Shown here one piece after another: positions 1 to 10,525 of a stretch of DNA of 64,000 nt. This DNA comes from Planctomycetaceae bacterium (GTDB lineage Bacteria; Planctomycetota; Planctomycetia; Pirellulales; Pirellulaceae). The stretch is taken from contig PBNZ01000019.1 of assembly GCA_002723275.1 (NCBI GenBank), positions 1 to 64,000 of the forward strand. The letters are read 5' to 3'. Within the stretch, counting starts at the first letter, position 1. Each line of letters opens with the position of its first letter. Both the position numbers and the translations under genes were made by a program. The notes beneath the pieces are model-generated. The model saw only the letters and a program-made list of their open reading frames with translations, was not told where the DNA came from and did not search any database.

Positions 1-1
1 T

Positions 2-136
2 GAGTCCAAAGAGGCTGAGTCCAAAGAGGCTGAGTCCAAAGAGGCTGAGTCCAAAGAGGCTGAGTCCAAAGAGGCTGAGTCCAAAGAGACTGAGTCCAAA
101 GAGACTGAGTCCAAAGAGACTGAGTCCAAAGAGACT
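2..136 (+). repeat. 15-bp coding minisatellite, nine copies
   Basis: Nine head-to-tail copies of a 15-bp unit (GAGTCCAAAGAGGCT). The first five, at 2-76, are identical and the last four, at 77-136, end in ACT instead of GCT. In the frame of the downstream TPR gene the units read ESKEA five times and then ESKET four times. The array may continue to the left of the window. The period is a multiple of three, so copy-number change would keep the frame. Confidence 0.95.
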
Positions 137-1936
137 GAAACTGAATTGAGTTCGTCGGAGACCGACAAGATTTCGGGGGTCGATCCCTACAAATCGTTCC
201 GGATCACGAAAAAAGATGGGGCCACAGCGCCGAGTCCATCGGACCAGTTTCACCATTCACCCGTCGTCTTTGATGGGATCGAGCCCGGTGATACGACCGT
301 CGATGAGTTGGAATCTGAGTGGGGTGAACCGGCCAAGAAGATCGAAATGGATGAAGGTGCCATTTTGGTCTATTCCGTCGAAGGTTTTCGTCAAATCGAC
401 GTTTTCACGGACGCAGATGAAGAGTCGGTCGAGTCGATCCTTGTCCATCTGAACGAACCGGCTGAGTTCGACGAGATTCAGCAGAAGCTTGAATTGAGCG
501 AATTTGACAGAGTGATCTTCAATGACGATTCGGAAACGCCGATCGCATATGGAATCCCAGAAAAAGGTGTTTTACTGACTTTAGACGGTAGCTCCGCATC
601 CAGCCTTGTGGCGCAGATTTCGCTCGAACCGATTCGAGGTGAATTGTTCCGTTTGCGAGCCGAATTGGATGATGAACATCAACACAGTCGAAGCATCTCT
701 GATCTTGATGAGGCGGTCCGACTTGATCCCAAGGATGCGAAAGCTCACTGGCTTCTTTCGGAGCTGATGTCGAAGGTTGGTCGTTTCGATGATGCTCTTG
801 AGAGTGGCGAGCGGGCACTTCGTCTGGAACCCACGAATACGCTTTATCGACTGACATTTGCTCGATTGGCGGCCGAAGACGGCAATATTGAGGCAGGGAT
901 TCGGGACACTCAATCGGTCCTCGACGATCCTGAAACGACGGATATCGTTAAGGCTCGAGCTGAATATCAACTTGGCAATCTGATCGCGTCTGGTCCGGAT
1001 CCTGTGTTCGAAGAGGCAATGGCGCATCATCTCAAGGCAGTCGACCTGTCGGTTAAACACGTCAATGACAAGGCTGCAAAGGTTCGACGGATGGCCAAGA
1101 ACATTCTGGTCGAGGCTCATATCGCAGTCGCTCAGGATATTGCTCTTGGCAATTTCCAGAAAAAGTCGGACGTCGTGCCGAAATGGCTGACGCGTGCCGC
1201 GCAATTGGGCGACGATTTCATCGAGAATGATCATGGCGACGAAACCATTCGCCTGCGGGTTTACCGATCCACGTTGGCGATCTATGCCATCATGGATGAA
1301 GAATTTAACGCTGCGATTGCGACAGAAGAAGCGCTGAAGGAAGGTAAACGATTGATTGCTTCGGTCGACGACAAGGTCTACCAGTCTCTGATCGAACGCG
1401 AGCTCTCCGAGGTACTGTTACACGCTTCGAAGGTCGAGTATTCTCGCGGTCGTCCGAAAACAGCGATGAATTTTGCCAGTAACTCGGTGGCATTGTTGCA
1501 CAGTCAGGCGTCCGAGAGGCAACCCTCTCTCTTTGACGAAGTCATGGAAGGTCAGCTTTACTTCCTGATGGGATCGCTGTACGCCTTGACTCGTGAAGAT
1601 CATCAGGAAGCTGTCAGTTGGTATGAAAAAGCCGCACCCAGTTTCACGCATGAAAACCTGCCGAACCTTGTGGACGCGAGTCAATTTGGTGATCTCTTCG
1701 TCAGCATGGGTGTTTCTTACTGGCAAGTTGGCAAGAAGGAGAAAGCCGTCGAACTGACTCAGGCCGGAGCTGAACTCATTCAGCAGGCAGTCCAAGTCGG
1801 TGCACTCGAACTTGACGCTCTTGCGGTTCCCTATGGCAACCTGGCCTCGATGCATAAGCAGTTAGGGAATGGTGGTCGTGCCGAACATTTCGCCCAAATG
1901 ATGGCCCGAATCACAAAAGAGACGGAAACGCGGTAA
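2..1936 (+). CDS. TPR protein with ESKEA/ESKET repeat region, 5'-truncated by the window
   Basis: The reading frame is open from base 2 through the minisatellite to TAA at 1934-1936. The TTG at 146 is only the first possible start after the repeats, and the real start most likely lies left of the window. After the charged ESKEA/T stretch comes a region of about 130 residues rich in Asp/Glu (FDGIEPGDTTVDELESEWGEP) of unknown fold. From about residue 170 (counted from the TTG) there is a run of helical TPR units, such as SDLDEAVRLDPKDAKAHWLL and DDALESGERALRLEPTNTLY, and further TPR-like helices reach the C-terminus. No membrane segment or signal peptide is visible in the part seen. It probably serves as a protein-protein scaffold. 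No partner is identified. The function is unknown. Confidence 0.8.
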   Translation, partial: ESKEAESKEAESKEAESKEAESKEAESKETESKETESKETESKETETELSSSETDKISGVDPYKSFRITKKDGATAPSPSDQFHHSPVVFDGIEPGDTTVDELESEWGEPAKKIEMDEGAILVYSVEGFRQIDVFTDADEESVESILVHLNEPAEFDEIQQKLELSEFDRVIFNDDSETPIAYGIPEKGVLLTLDGSSASSLVAQISLEPIRGELFRLRAELDDEHQHSRSISDLDEAVRLDPKDAKAHWLLSELMSKVGRFDDALESGERALRLEPTNTLYRLTFARLAAEDGNIEAGIRDTQSVLDDPETTDIVKARAEYQLGNLIASGPDPVFEEAMAHHLKAVDLSVKHVNDKAAKVRRMAKNILVEAHIAVAQDIALGNFQKKSDVVPKWLTRAAQLGDDFIENDHGDETIRLRVYRSTLAIYAIMDEEFNAAIATEEALKEGKRLIASVDDKVYQSLIERELSEVLLHASKVEYSRGRPKTAMNFASNSVALLHSQASERQPSLFDEVMEGQLYFLMGSLYALTREDHQEAVSWYEKAAPSFTHENLPNLVDASQFGDLFVSMGVSYWQVGKKEKAVELTQAGAELIQQAVQVGALELDALAVPYGNLASMHKQLGNGGRAEHFAQMMARITKETETR

Positions 1937-2087
1937 GCTCGGATCCGGCGACTTCCAATGCAGTGGATCGTCGGCGAGCCGTACCCATCCCGTCGTTGAT
2001 CGCCGCGTTTTCCATGTTCTTGTCTTTCGGCGAGAACTCGCTGTCGACGATGTGGATCGTACGAATTCGCTCTGTGAATCAGAGGCT

Positions 2088-2561
2088 ATGGCTATGATCG
2101 AAAATGTTGGTCTCGTCGTTTTGGGATGCATAGTCGGTTTTGTTCTGAGCGGTTGGGTGATCGCACGTTACAAGCGGCAGTACGAAACGGTTCGTCGACA
2201 ACTGGCGAATTTGCGAGGGGAAAACTACGGTGAGCAAATGGCGACGATTTCAGCCGCGATGCCGTCTGCGACTTCTTCACTTTCACCGACGATCCCTCCT
2301 TCGCCAGCAACTGATGACGAAGAACTGGAGCGTCGTTGTCTTGAATTGACCGATCAGATTTCCAAGCTGGAACAGGAATTGGATCAAGCTCGATCCGTAT
2401 CAACTGAGTCCGTCGTCCCCTCAACGTCGACGGAAGGCTGGCAAATGGCTCAGTTGCATCGTGAGCAGATTACGATGCAGATCAAGTTGGATGAGCACGT
2501 TGCAACCATTGCTTCGTTGCAACAAGAGAATAAATCTCTGCGAAACCGCTTGCAACATTAG
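2088..2561 (+). CDS. Membrane-anchored coiled-coil protein
   Basis: A protein of about 157 residues with one N-terminal membrane segment (NVGLVVLGCIVGFVLSGWVI), a basic stop-transfer patch (ARYKRQYETVRRQ), a Ser/Pro/Thr-rich linker, and two coiled-coil stretches (DEELERRCLELTDQISKLEQ and a C-terminal LQQENKSLRNRLQH). The frame opens at a GTG at 2052, but the ATG codons at 2088 and 2094 sit directly before the membrane segment and are better starts; 2088 has a weak purine-rich AGAG upstream. The layout resembles small inner-membrane coiled-coil proteins such as YhcB/DUF1043, but the sequence does not allow a family call. It lies 151 bp after the TPR gene, possibly in the same transcript. Confidence 0.6.
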   Translation: MAMIENVGLVVLGCIVGFVLSGWVIARYKRQYETVRRQLANLRGENYGEQMATISAAMPSATSSLSPTIPPSPATDDEELERRCLELTDQISKLEQELDQARSVSTESVVPSTSTEGWQMAQLHREQITMQIKLDEHVATIASLQQENKSLRNRLQH

Positions 2562-2573
2562 TCTTCGATTCGC

Positions 2574-3437
2574 TCAAGCCATCGATCGTTTGATGCGTTG
2601 GCGGGCGATTTTGCAATAGTCGCTCACGCACTCGATGCCAACAAAATGTCGCTTGAACTTGCGGGCAACGACGGCTGTTGTACCGCTGCCCATGAACGGA
2701 TCCAGCACCACGCCGTTCGGTGGACAACCTGCCAGGATGCAGGTTTCGACGAGCTTTTCTGGGAAGACGGCGAAGTGAGCATCCCGAGACTTTGACAAAG
2801 GGATTGGCCAGACGGTTCTCTTGTTGCGACCCTTCGGATGAAAAGCTTGATCCCAGCGTCCATTGTGGAGGTTCGGGTGACCTCCATTCTTGCCTTGCTC
2901 GGGGGTGCTGTCGCGTTTAAAGAAATGATTGCGACCGCCCTTCATCTGACTTTGTTCGCTGAACGTAACGTGCGGCTCTCGAATCGCATCGATGTCGTAA
3001 TAGTACGAATCGGATTTGCTGAGCAAGAAAACATATTCGTGGTCGGTCGTCGGACGATTCTTGACGGCGGATGGCATAGCATTTGGTTTTTGCCAGATGA
3101 TGTCGCTTCGTAAATACCATCCATCAGCTTGCAAGGCTAAAGCTACTCGCCAGGGCATGCCCAGCAATTGTTTGTTCTGGTATTTGTCTCCGAGCACAAG
3201 CCAGAGCGTGCCCTCGTCAACGAGCGCCTCGCGTGCCTCTTGAAATACTGAGACAAGACGTTCGATGTATTCGTCGGCACTTTTTTCTTGGCCGATTTGA
3301 TGACGGTCAGAATAGTTGCGCTGACGAAAATAGGGAGGACTCGTGACGATTGTGTTTGCGAAGGAAGTCTCAAACCGCCGCAATTGCCGTTCGGCGTCGC
3401 CGCAATAAATTGTATCGAGTTTGGGGGGAGTGGACAT
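2574..3437 (-). CDS. DNA methyltransferase, beta-class, N4-cytosine or N6-adenine
   Basis: A type II-style S-adenosylmethionine DNA methyltransferase of about 287 residues. The catalytic motif IV (TSPPYF) comes near the N-terminus and the AdoMet-binding motif I (DPFMGSGTT) near the C-terminus, which is the beta-class order. The (S/T)PPY form of motif IV is commonest in N4-cytosine enzymes, while N6-adenine enzymes more often have (D/N)PPY. The target-recognition region probably lies around residues 150-225. A TTG at 3458 opens the frame, but ATG at 3437 has a GGGAAG 13 nt upstream and is preferred. No restriction endonuclease, specificity subunit or Vsr-like gene is adjacent, so it appears to be an orphan, downstream of argS on the same strand with 182 bp between them. 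Confidence 0.85.
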   Translation of the reverse strand: MSTPPKLDTIYCGDAERQLRRFETSFANTIVTSPPYFRQRNYSDRHQIGQEKSADEYIERLVSVFQEAREALVDEGTLWLVLGDKYQNKQLLGMPWRVALALQADGWYLRSDIIWQKPNAMPSAVKNRPTTDHEYVFLLSKSDSYYYDIDAIREPHVTFSEQSQMKGGRNHFFKRDSTPEQGKNGGHPNLHNGRWDQAFHPKGRNKRTVWPIPLSKSRDAHFAVFPEKLVETCILAGCPPNGVVLDPFMGSGTTAVVARKFKRHFVGIECVSDYCKIARQRIKRSMA

Positions 3438-3619
3438 CGAGTCGCGATCGCTTCCCAAGGTCAGAGTTTTGATTTCTCAAGGCCATCAATAGCTTCGGGT
3501 TTATGATCCATAATGTAGCAACCCTCGATGGCGGCGTCATGGTTGCCAGGAGGCCCGACCCAAGGCTGGCGACGACCGGTCTCGACTGTGGCGCGGAAGC
3601 CAAATGGCTCCAAAACCAA

Positions 3620-5605
3620 TTACATCTTTTCCACGACCTGAATCCCGAGCAAGCTGAGGCCGATTTTCAAGGTGCGAGCCACAAGATCGCAAAGCAGGGC
3701 GCGACTGTCTCGCAGTTCGGGCGTATCCGCTTTGATCACGGGGCACGCTTCAAAGAATCCGGAAAACAGGGTGGCGAGTTCGTAAAGATAATTGGTGAGA
3801 TGATTGGGTCGGTAGTCGACTTCGACCTCCGTCAAGGCTTCCGAAAACCTCAGCAATTGCAAAGCCAGCGCTCGTTCTTTTTCATGAGCGATTGAGATGG
3901 TGCCATTTCCTTGTCGCAAAGATTCAATATCAATGCCTCCCCGGGCGAAGATACTTTGGACTCGAGCATAGGAGTACTGCAGGTAGGTGGCCGTGTTGCC
4001 TCGCAAGGCCACCATTTTATCCTCACTGTACACGTAATCGCTGGCGCGGTTTTGCGAGAGATCGGCGTATTTGATGGCGGCGTGGCCGACCACATCCGCG
4101 ATTTCCTGGCGTTGAGCGGTCGACAGTTCAGCGCCCTGGGGCTTGGCGTCATCATTGTCGTTCACGACTTGGGCGGCGCGTTCTACGGCGGCGTCGAGAA
4201 GTGATTCTAGGCCGACCGTGTCGCCGGCGCGGGTCTTGAAGGGTTTTCCGTCTTCGCCCAGAACGGTACCGAATTCCACGTGACGTAGCTCGACGTTTTC
4301 AATTCCCCAGCGACGAGCGGCGGCAAACAGTTTGTCGAAGTGGTCACTCTGTCGAAAGTCGACCACGTAGAGGATCGCATCCGGTGACCAGCGTTCGACG
4401 CGATACTGTAACGTCGCCAGGTCGGTGGTCGCGTACAGAAAGGCACCGTCTTTCTTCCGGACGATCATCGGGGCTTCGAAACCGTCGAGGAAAACGCAGG
4501 TCGCTCCCTCGCTTTCCGTGGCGAGCCCTTTGGCTTGCAGGTCGTCGACAACAGCTTTGAGGCGATCGTGGTAAAAACTCTCGCCCAACTCTTCGTCGAA
4601 ACTCACCTGCAGACGGTTATAGACGCGTTCGATCTCGTCTCGACATTTGGGAAGGAATTCCTTCCAGAGCTGGAGGTTTTCCGGATCACCTGAGTGTAAC
4701 TTGGCTGTTTCGGCCAAGACGTCATCACGAATGGTTTTGTGAGCGGCGAGTCGTTCGGCGAATTCAGGATTGTCGGCCGCCTTTTCGATTTTTTGTGACA
4801 GGCTCTTTTGTTCAGCCACAGCCTCATTCAGCTGGCCCCGCAGCTTCTTGCAGGCTTTGGTCGCCTTCTTTTTAGCTGCCTTCTCGGTTTCCTCTTCGGC
4901 TTGACGCTCCGCCTGCTCAACCTCGGTTTGCAACTGGGCGATGCGTTGTGCAACGACCGGCTGACGGTCTAACGCATCGTAATGATCCATGATGCCACGA
5001 ACGACGCGATAGACTCTCCCCAGCTCCTGCACCGGTTCTTGTTCGTAGGCTTCTGACAACGCAAAGTTTCGGTAGCCGTAGATGATCATTCCGAATTGGG
5101 TTCCCCAATCACCAAGGTGGTTGTCCGAAATTACCTGGTGCCCGAGAAAGCGAAAGATGCGACACAACGAGTCGCCGATGACCGTTGAGCGAATGTGGCC
5201 AACGTGCATCGGTTTGGCGACGTTCGGGGAGGAGAAATCGATGATGTACGTCCTCGGCGACGCGGTGGGTGTGACGCCTAGCCGCTCGTCCGAAACAGAA
5301 TGCTGTAGCTGAGTTTGAATCCAGTCATCCAGCAAACGCAGGTTGATAAAACCCGGGCCGGCGATTTCGGGGTTGTCACAGAGATCGTTCAAGTCGAGTT
5401 GTTCGACGATCTGTTGCGCGACATCCCGGGGTGGTTTTCCCAGTTTCTTACCCAATGGCATAGCGCAGTTGGCCTGATAGTCGCCGAAGCGAGCGTCTTG
5501 GGCGGGCCGGATCATTTCCAGCTCGGCCGACGGATCATCGACCAGTTGGGTCAGGGTGGCTTGGAATCGTTGTTTCAGTTCTTGCAGAATGTTCATTGCA
5601 GGCAT
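3620..5605 (-). CDS. argS: Arginyl-tRNA synthetase
   Basis: Class I aminoacyl-tRNA synthetase charging tRNA-Arg in the cytoplasm. Visible are the ArgRS N-terminal additional domain (residues 4-90), the HIGH-type motif in SSPNVAKPMHVGHIRST (HVGH at 134-137), and a KTRAGDTV segment in place of KMSKS, as is normal for many ArgRS. The C-terminal DALR anticodon-binding helical domain includes TATYLQYSYARVQSI. At 661 residues it is longer than the usual 550-590. The excess is a charged, coiled-coil-like insertion at about residues 215-300 (runs of AEEETEKAAKKKATKACKKL) after the GDWGTQFG motif. The start could also be the second Met (5596). It lies downstream of rsfS in the same direction, with a pair of stem-loops between the two genes. 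Confidence 0.97.
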   Translation of the reverse strand: MPAMNILQELKQRFQATLTQLVDDPSAELEMIRPAQDARFGDYQANCAMPLGKKLGKPPRDVAQQIVEQLDLNDLCDNPEIAGPGFINLRLLDDWIQTQLQHSVSDERLGVTPTASPRTYIIDFSSPNVAKPMHVGHIRSTVIGDSLCRIFRFLGHQVISDNHLGDWGTQFGMIIYGYRNFALSEAYEQEPVQELGRVYRVVRGIMDHYDALDRQPVVAQRIAQLQTEVEQAERQAEEETEKAAKKKATKACKKLRGQLNEAVAEQKSLSQKIEKAADNPEFAERLAAHKTIRDDVLAETAKLHSGDPENLQLWKEFLPKCRDEIERVYNRLQVSFDEELGESFYHDRLKAVVDDLQAKGLATESEGATCVFLDGFEAPMIVRKKDGAFLYATTDLATLQYRVERWSPDAILYVVDFRQSDHFDKLFAAARRWGIENVELRHVEFGTVLGEDGKPFKTRAGDTVGLESLLDAAVERAAQVVNDNDDAKPQGAELSTAQRQEIADVVGHAAIKYADLSQNRASDYVYSEDKMVALRGNTATYLQYSYARVQSIFARGGIDIESLRQGNGTISIAHEKERALALQLLRFSEALTEVEVDYRPNHLTNYLYELATLFSGFFEACPVIKADTPELRDSRALLCDLVARTLKIGLSLLGIQVVEKM

Positions 5606-5711
5606 GCCGGGCGAAAGGTCGCGGATTCACAGAACGCACACTTTAACCGGACACGGCTTGGCCGAGAAGAAGACTGCAGAGGCAGCGATCGGCGAAAAAG
5701 ATTCCCAGTGG

Positions 5712-5761
5712 GCGGGCCAGACGACTTTTGCTGGCCCGCGGAGGTCCCGTAGATACGGGAC
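5712..5761 (-). promoter_or_regulatory. Tandem stem-loops between rsfS and argS
   Basis: Two perfect inverted repeats lie next to each other. GTCCCGT (5744-5750) pairs with ACGGGAC (5755-5761) over a 4-nt loop, and GCGGGCCAG (5712-5720) pairs with CTGGCCCGC (5731-5739) over a 10-nt loop. In the minus-strand transcript they follow the rsfS stop at 5780 by about 19 nt and precede the argS start by about 107 nt. Neither is followed at once by a U-run on the minus strand (TCTTTTTC comes about 10 nt later). They may be an inefficient terminator, an RNA-processing site or an argS leader structure. Confidence 0.6.
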
Positions 5762-5779
5762 TTTTGTTCTCGCTCTTAC

Positions 5780-6190
5780 TCACTCCTGTGAGCTTGATCG
5801 TTCCCAGGCGACACGAGGGGCTTCTGCCCACATATCTTCGATCGCAAAGTATTCTCGCGTCTCTTGGTCGAAAAGGTGAATCACGACCGTTCCATAATCG
5901 AGCAGGATCCAACGGCTTTCGGAGTAGCCCTCAATCCCCATTCGCTCGTCATTGAGGTCATCTTCGAGCTTGTGGTCGATCTCCTCGCTCATGGCATGGA
6001 TTTGTCGACGGCTCGTTCCCGTCGCAATGACAAAGTAGTCGAACATGCAGGTCAGATGCCGAACGTCGAGGACGACAATATCTTGCCCTCGATTTTCTTC
6101 GGCCGTTTGGGCAGCGGCAACGGCGAGTTGTAGAGCACGAGCCGCGTTGTCGGACGACTTGGCCGACGAGATGGTTTTCGATTCAGGCAC
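5780..6190 (-). CDS. rsfS: Ribosome silencing factor RsfS (Iojap/YbeB family)
   Basis: A protein of 136 residues with the RsfS fold. It binds ribosomal protein L14 on the 50S subunit and blocks subunit joining when nutrients are scarce. Family signatures are the central FDYFVIATGTSRRQIHAMSEEI and the C-terminal GTVVIHLFDQETREYFAIEDMW, with the usual length of 110-140 residues. An N-terminal extension of about 20 Ser/Ala-rich residues precedes the core. It lies between hppA, from which it is separated by a hairpin, and argS, on the same strand. The usual bacterial partner nadD is not adjacent. Confidence 0.93.
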   Translation of the reverse strand: MPESKTISSAKSSDNAARALQLAVAAAQTAEENRGQDIVVLDVRHLTCMFDYFVIATGTSRRQIHAMSEEIDHKLEDDLNDERMGIEGYSESRWILLDYGTVVIHLFDQETREYFAIEDMWAEAPRVAWERSSSQE

Positions 6191-6332
6191 GTAGTCTCCT
6201 TTGCTGATGGATCATCTTGGACTGACTGTATGTTACCTAGACCATCAGATGGCGAAAAGGTTCCGTTTCGACGCTAAATCCTTGAAGCGCTCGCCAGGCT
6301 CCCAAAACCAGAGGGGGGATGGAGCCAAATGC

Positions 6333-6367
6333 AAAGGGCACATCACGTTAAATGCGATGTGCCCTTT
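6333..6367 (-). terminator. Hairpin terminator after hppA
   Basis: A perfect 12-bp inverted repeat, AAAGGGCACATC (6333-6344) and GATGTGCCCTTT (6356-6367), with an 11-nt loop. It sits 71 bp past the hppA stop and before rsfS. The T-run is better on the plus strand (CCCTTTTTC) than on the minus strand (CCCTTTGCATTT), but the only converging transcript is hppA, so use on the minus strand is inferred. Confidence 0.7.
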
Positions 6368-6437
6368 TTCAAACAAATGCTCTTTGTCAAACAAATGAAT
6401 GTTCAACTTTGTCGTCTGTGACGACACCTGGCAATTT

Positions 6438-9044
<2,607 letters not shown>

Positions 9045-9722
9045 GTTTCTTTAACCTTCTTCGAACGGAACAACAGACTGGCTGTGAGGATCAACGACGG
9101 ATCGAAACGTCAGCCTCTTTGTTCCTGAAAGTGTGCCTTGATGACGAATCCATGCGGGTTCGACGGACTCTCAATGTTTGTTCTAGGGCAGGCGGAGCCG
9201 GTCGCCTCGGATCGTTCCGAAGTCATTCCATTCGCCGATCTCCTGCAAGAATCCTTCATTCATCATGCTACGGATAAGAATAAATCCGCCTCCTGGTCGC
9301 CCGGTGAGAGCGTCAGCATGCTCCGAAATCCAATGTTTCACTGATCGCAGCTGATGAGGCTGGGAGTGTAATTAATCTGCAGGAAATCTGTCAACAACGA
9401 TAGCATGCGCTAAGCGGGTTGAGCCGGTAGGATATGCGGCGTTGGCGAAGTCGAGAGACAGTCAGGCCAAATCGATTGTCCAGATTCAGCAGTGATCAAC
9501 CGGGAGATGGATGGGCGGGAGGCCACGATCGACCGCCGGAATTCGGGCTAGGAGCTGGGTCTAACTCTGATTTTGCGGCTAACCCGTCTTATCGTTCCAC
9601 ATGTTCAAAGCGAAAAACACTTGGAATTCCGGCATCTGGCGAGTATTCTGTAACTTAGGCAGGATTGGGGAGATTGGTACAATCTTGCTGCTGTCTTTTC
9701 CACGGGAACGGAGATTTGAATT
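9045..9722. other. Intergenic region between divergent hppA and secreted-protein gene
   Basis: A stretch of 678 bp with no convincing gene; the longest plus-strand frame (9138-9344) has no family features. It must carry the promoters of hppA (leftwards) and of the gene at 9723 (rightwards). A TACAAT at 9678-9683, 39 nt before the ATG at 9723, could be a -10 element, but no good -35 box stands at the right distance. No strong hairpin was seen. Confidence 0.5.
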
Positions 9723-10499
9723 ATGTCGTCCTGTCGTCTCGTTATGGGGCTTACTGTCGCTACGCTTTTGTTCGCTTCCAGTCTGACCGGGGCGGAATCG
9801 AAGTCGAAAAGATTCACGGGGGATCGCGTTGAATTATTCGCGGCGTTGGAAGCCGATCAAGTTGCCGTGAAGCTGATTCCCAAAAACGCGGAACAGGCCA
9901 CGGTCATCGTTGAAAATAAAACGAAGCGACCGCTCTCGATCAAGATGCCAGAGGCTTTTGTCGGGATGCCCGTGTTGGCTCAGGATTTCGGCGGTGGTGG
10001 TAACGATCGTGGCGGCGGTGGTGGATCCAACCAGTCCATGGGCGGTGGCATGGGAATGATGGGTGGCATGGGTGGTATGGGAATGGGCGGTTTCTTCAAC
10101 GTCGGACCCGAGCGAGTTGGCAAGATTAAGGTCAAGACCGTTTGTCTCGAACACGGTAAAGAAGATCCGAATCCTCGTGTTCCTTACGAATTGAAGCCGA
10201 TTACGGCGTTCACTCAAAACGCAGAATTGATCGAAGTCTGCCGCATGCTTGGTAACCAAAAGATTGATCAGGTATCTGCTCAGGCAGCGGCCTGGCATCT
10301 GAGCGACGGTTTGACCTGGCAGCAACTTGCGGCGAAGGTCAAAGTGAGGCATCTGAACGGTCGGCAGACGATGTTCTTTAACGCTCTCCACTTGAACAAG
10401 GCTTTGGCTGCGGTTCAAGAAGCAAAGCGGCGGACCCAAGATTCCGAGCAGGATCCCGAGGCAACGAGTCCGGGTGAACTCTCTGTGAGTCAGCGTTAG
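9723..10499 (+). CDS. Secreted protein with Gly/Met-rich linker, unknown function
   Basis: A protein of 258 residues. It has a signal peptide (basic start, hydrophobic core VMGLTVATLLFASSLTGA, cut after about residue 24). A small beta-rich N-terminal domain (residues 30-88; VAVKLIPKNAEQATVIVENK) could carry a sheet like those in carboxypeptidase-regulatory folds. A Gly/Met/Asn-rich linker at 89-121 is built from GGGMGMMGGMGG-type repeats. A C-terminal helical domain (125-235) contains AAAWHLSDGLTWQQLAAK and ends in a charged tail. I recognise no named family. A GGAG about 13 nt before the ATG is the likely ribosome site. It is monocistronic, facing a minus-strand coiled-coil gene. Confidence 0.75.
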   Translation: MSSCRLVMGLTVATLLFASSLTGAESKSKRFTGDRVELFAALEADQVAVKLIPKNAEQATVIVENKTKRPLSIKMPEAFVGMPVLAQDFGGGGNDRGGGGGSNQSMGGGMGMMGGMGGMGMGGFFNVGPERVGKIKVKTVCLEHGKEDPNPRVPYELKPITAFTQNAELIEVCRMLGNQKIDQVSAQAAAWHLSDGLTWQQLAAKVKVRHLNGRQTMFFNALHLNKALAAVQEAKRRTQDSEQDPEATSPGELSVSQR

Positions 10500-10525
10500 T
10501 CTAGGTGGAGCTCGCTTCGAAGAAC

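Noticed and set aside
146-148. TTG at 146 as the real start of the TPR gene
   Set aside because: The frame is open to base 2 through an in-frame minisatellite, and there is no convincing ribosome site. The gene most likely begins outside the window.
2574-3437. Restriction-modification system
   Set aside because: Only the methyltransferase is present; neighbours are argS and a membrane coiled-coil protein.
9138-9344. Plus-strand frame of 68 codons between hppA and the secreted protein
   Set aside because: No ribosome site, no family pattern, and position in a divergent promoter region.
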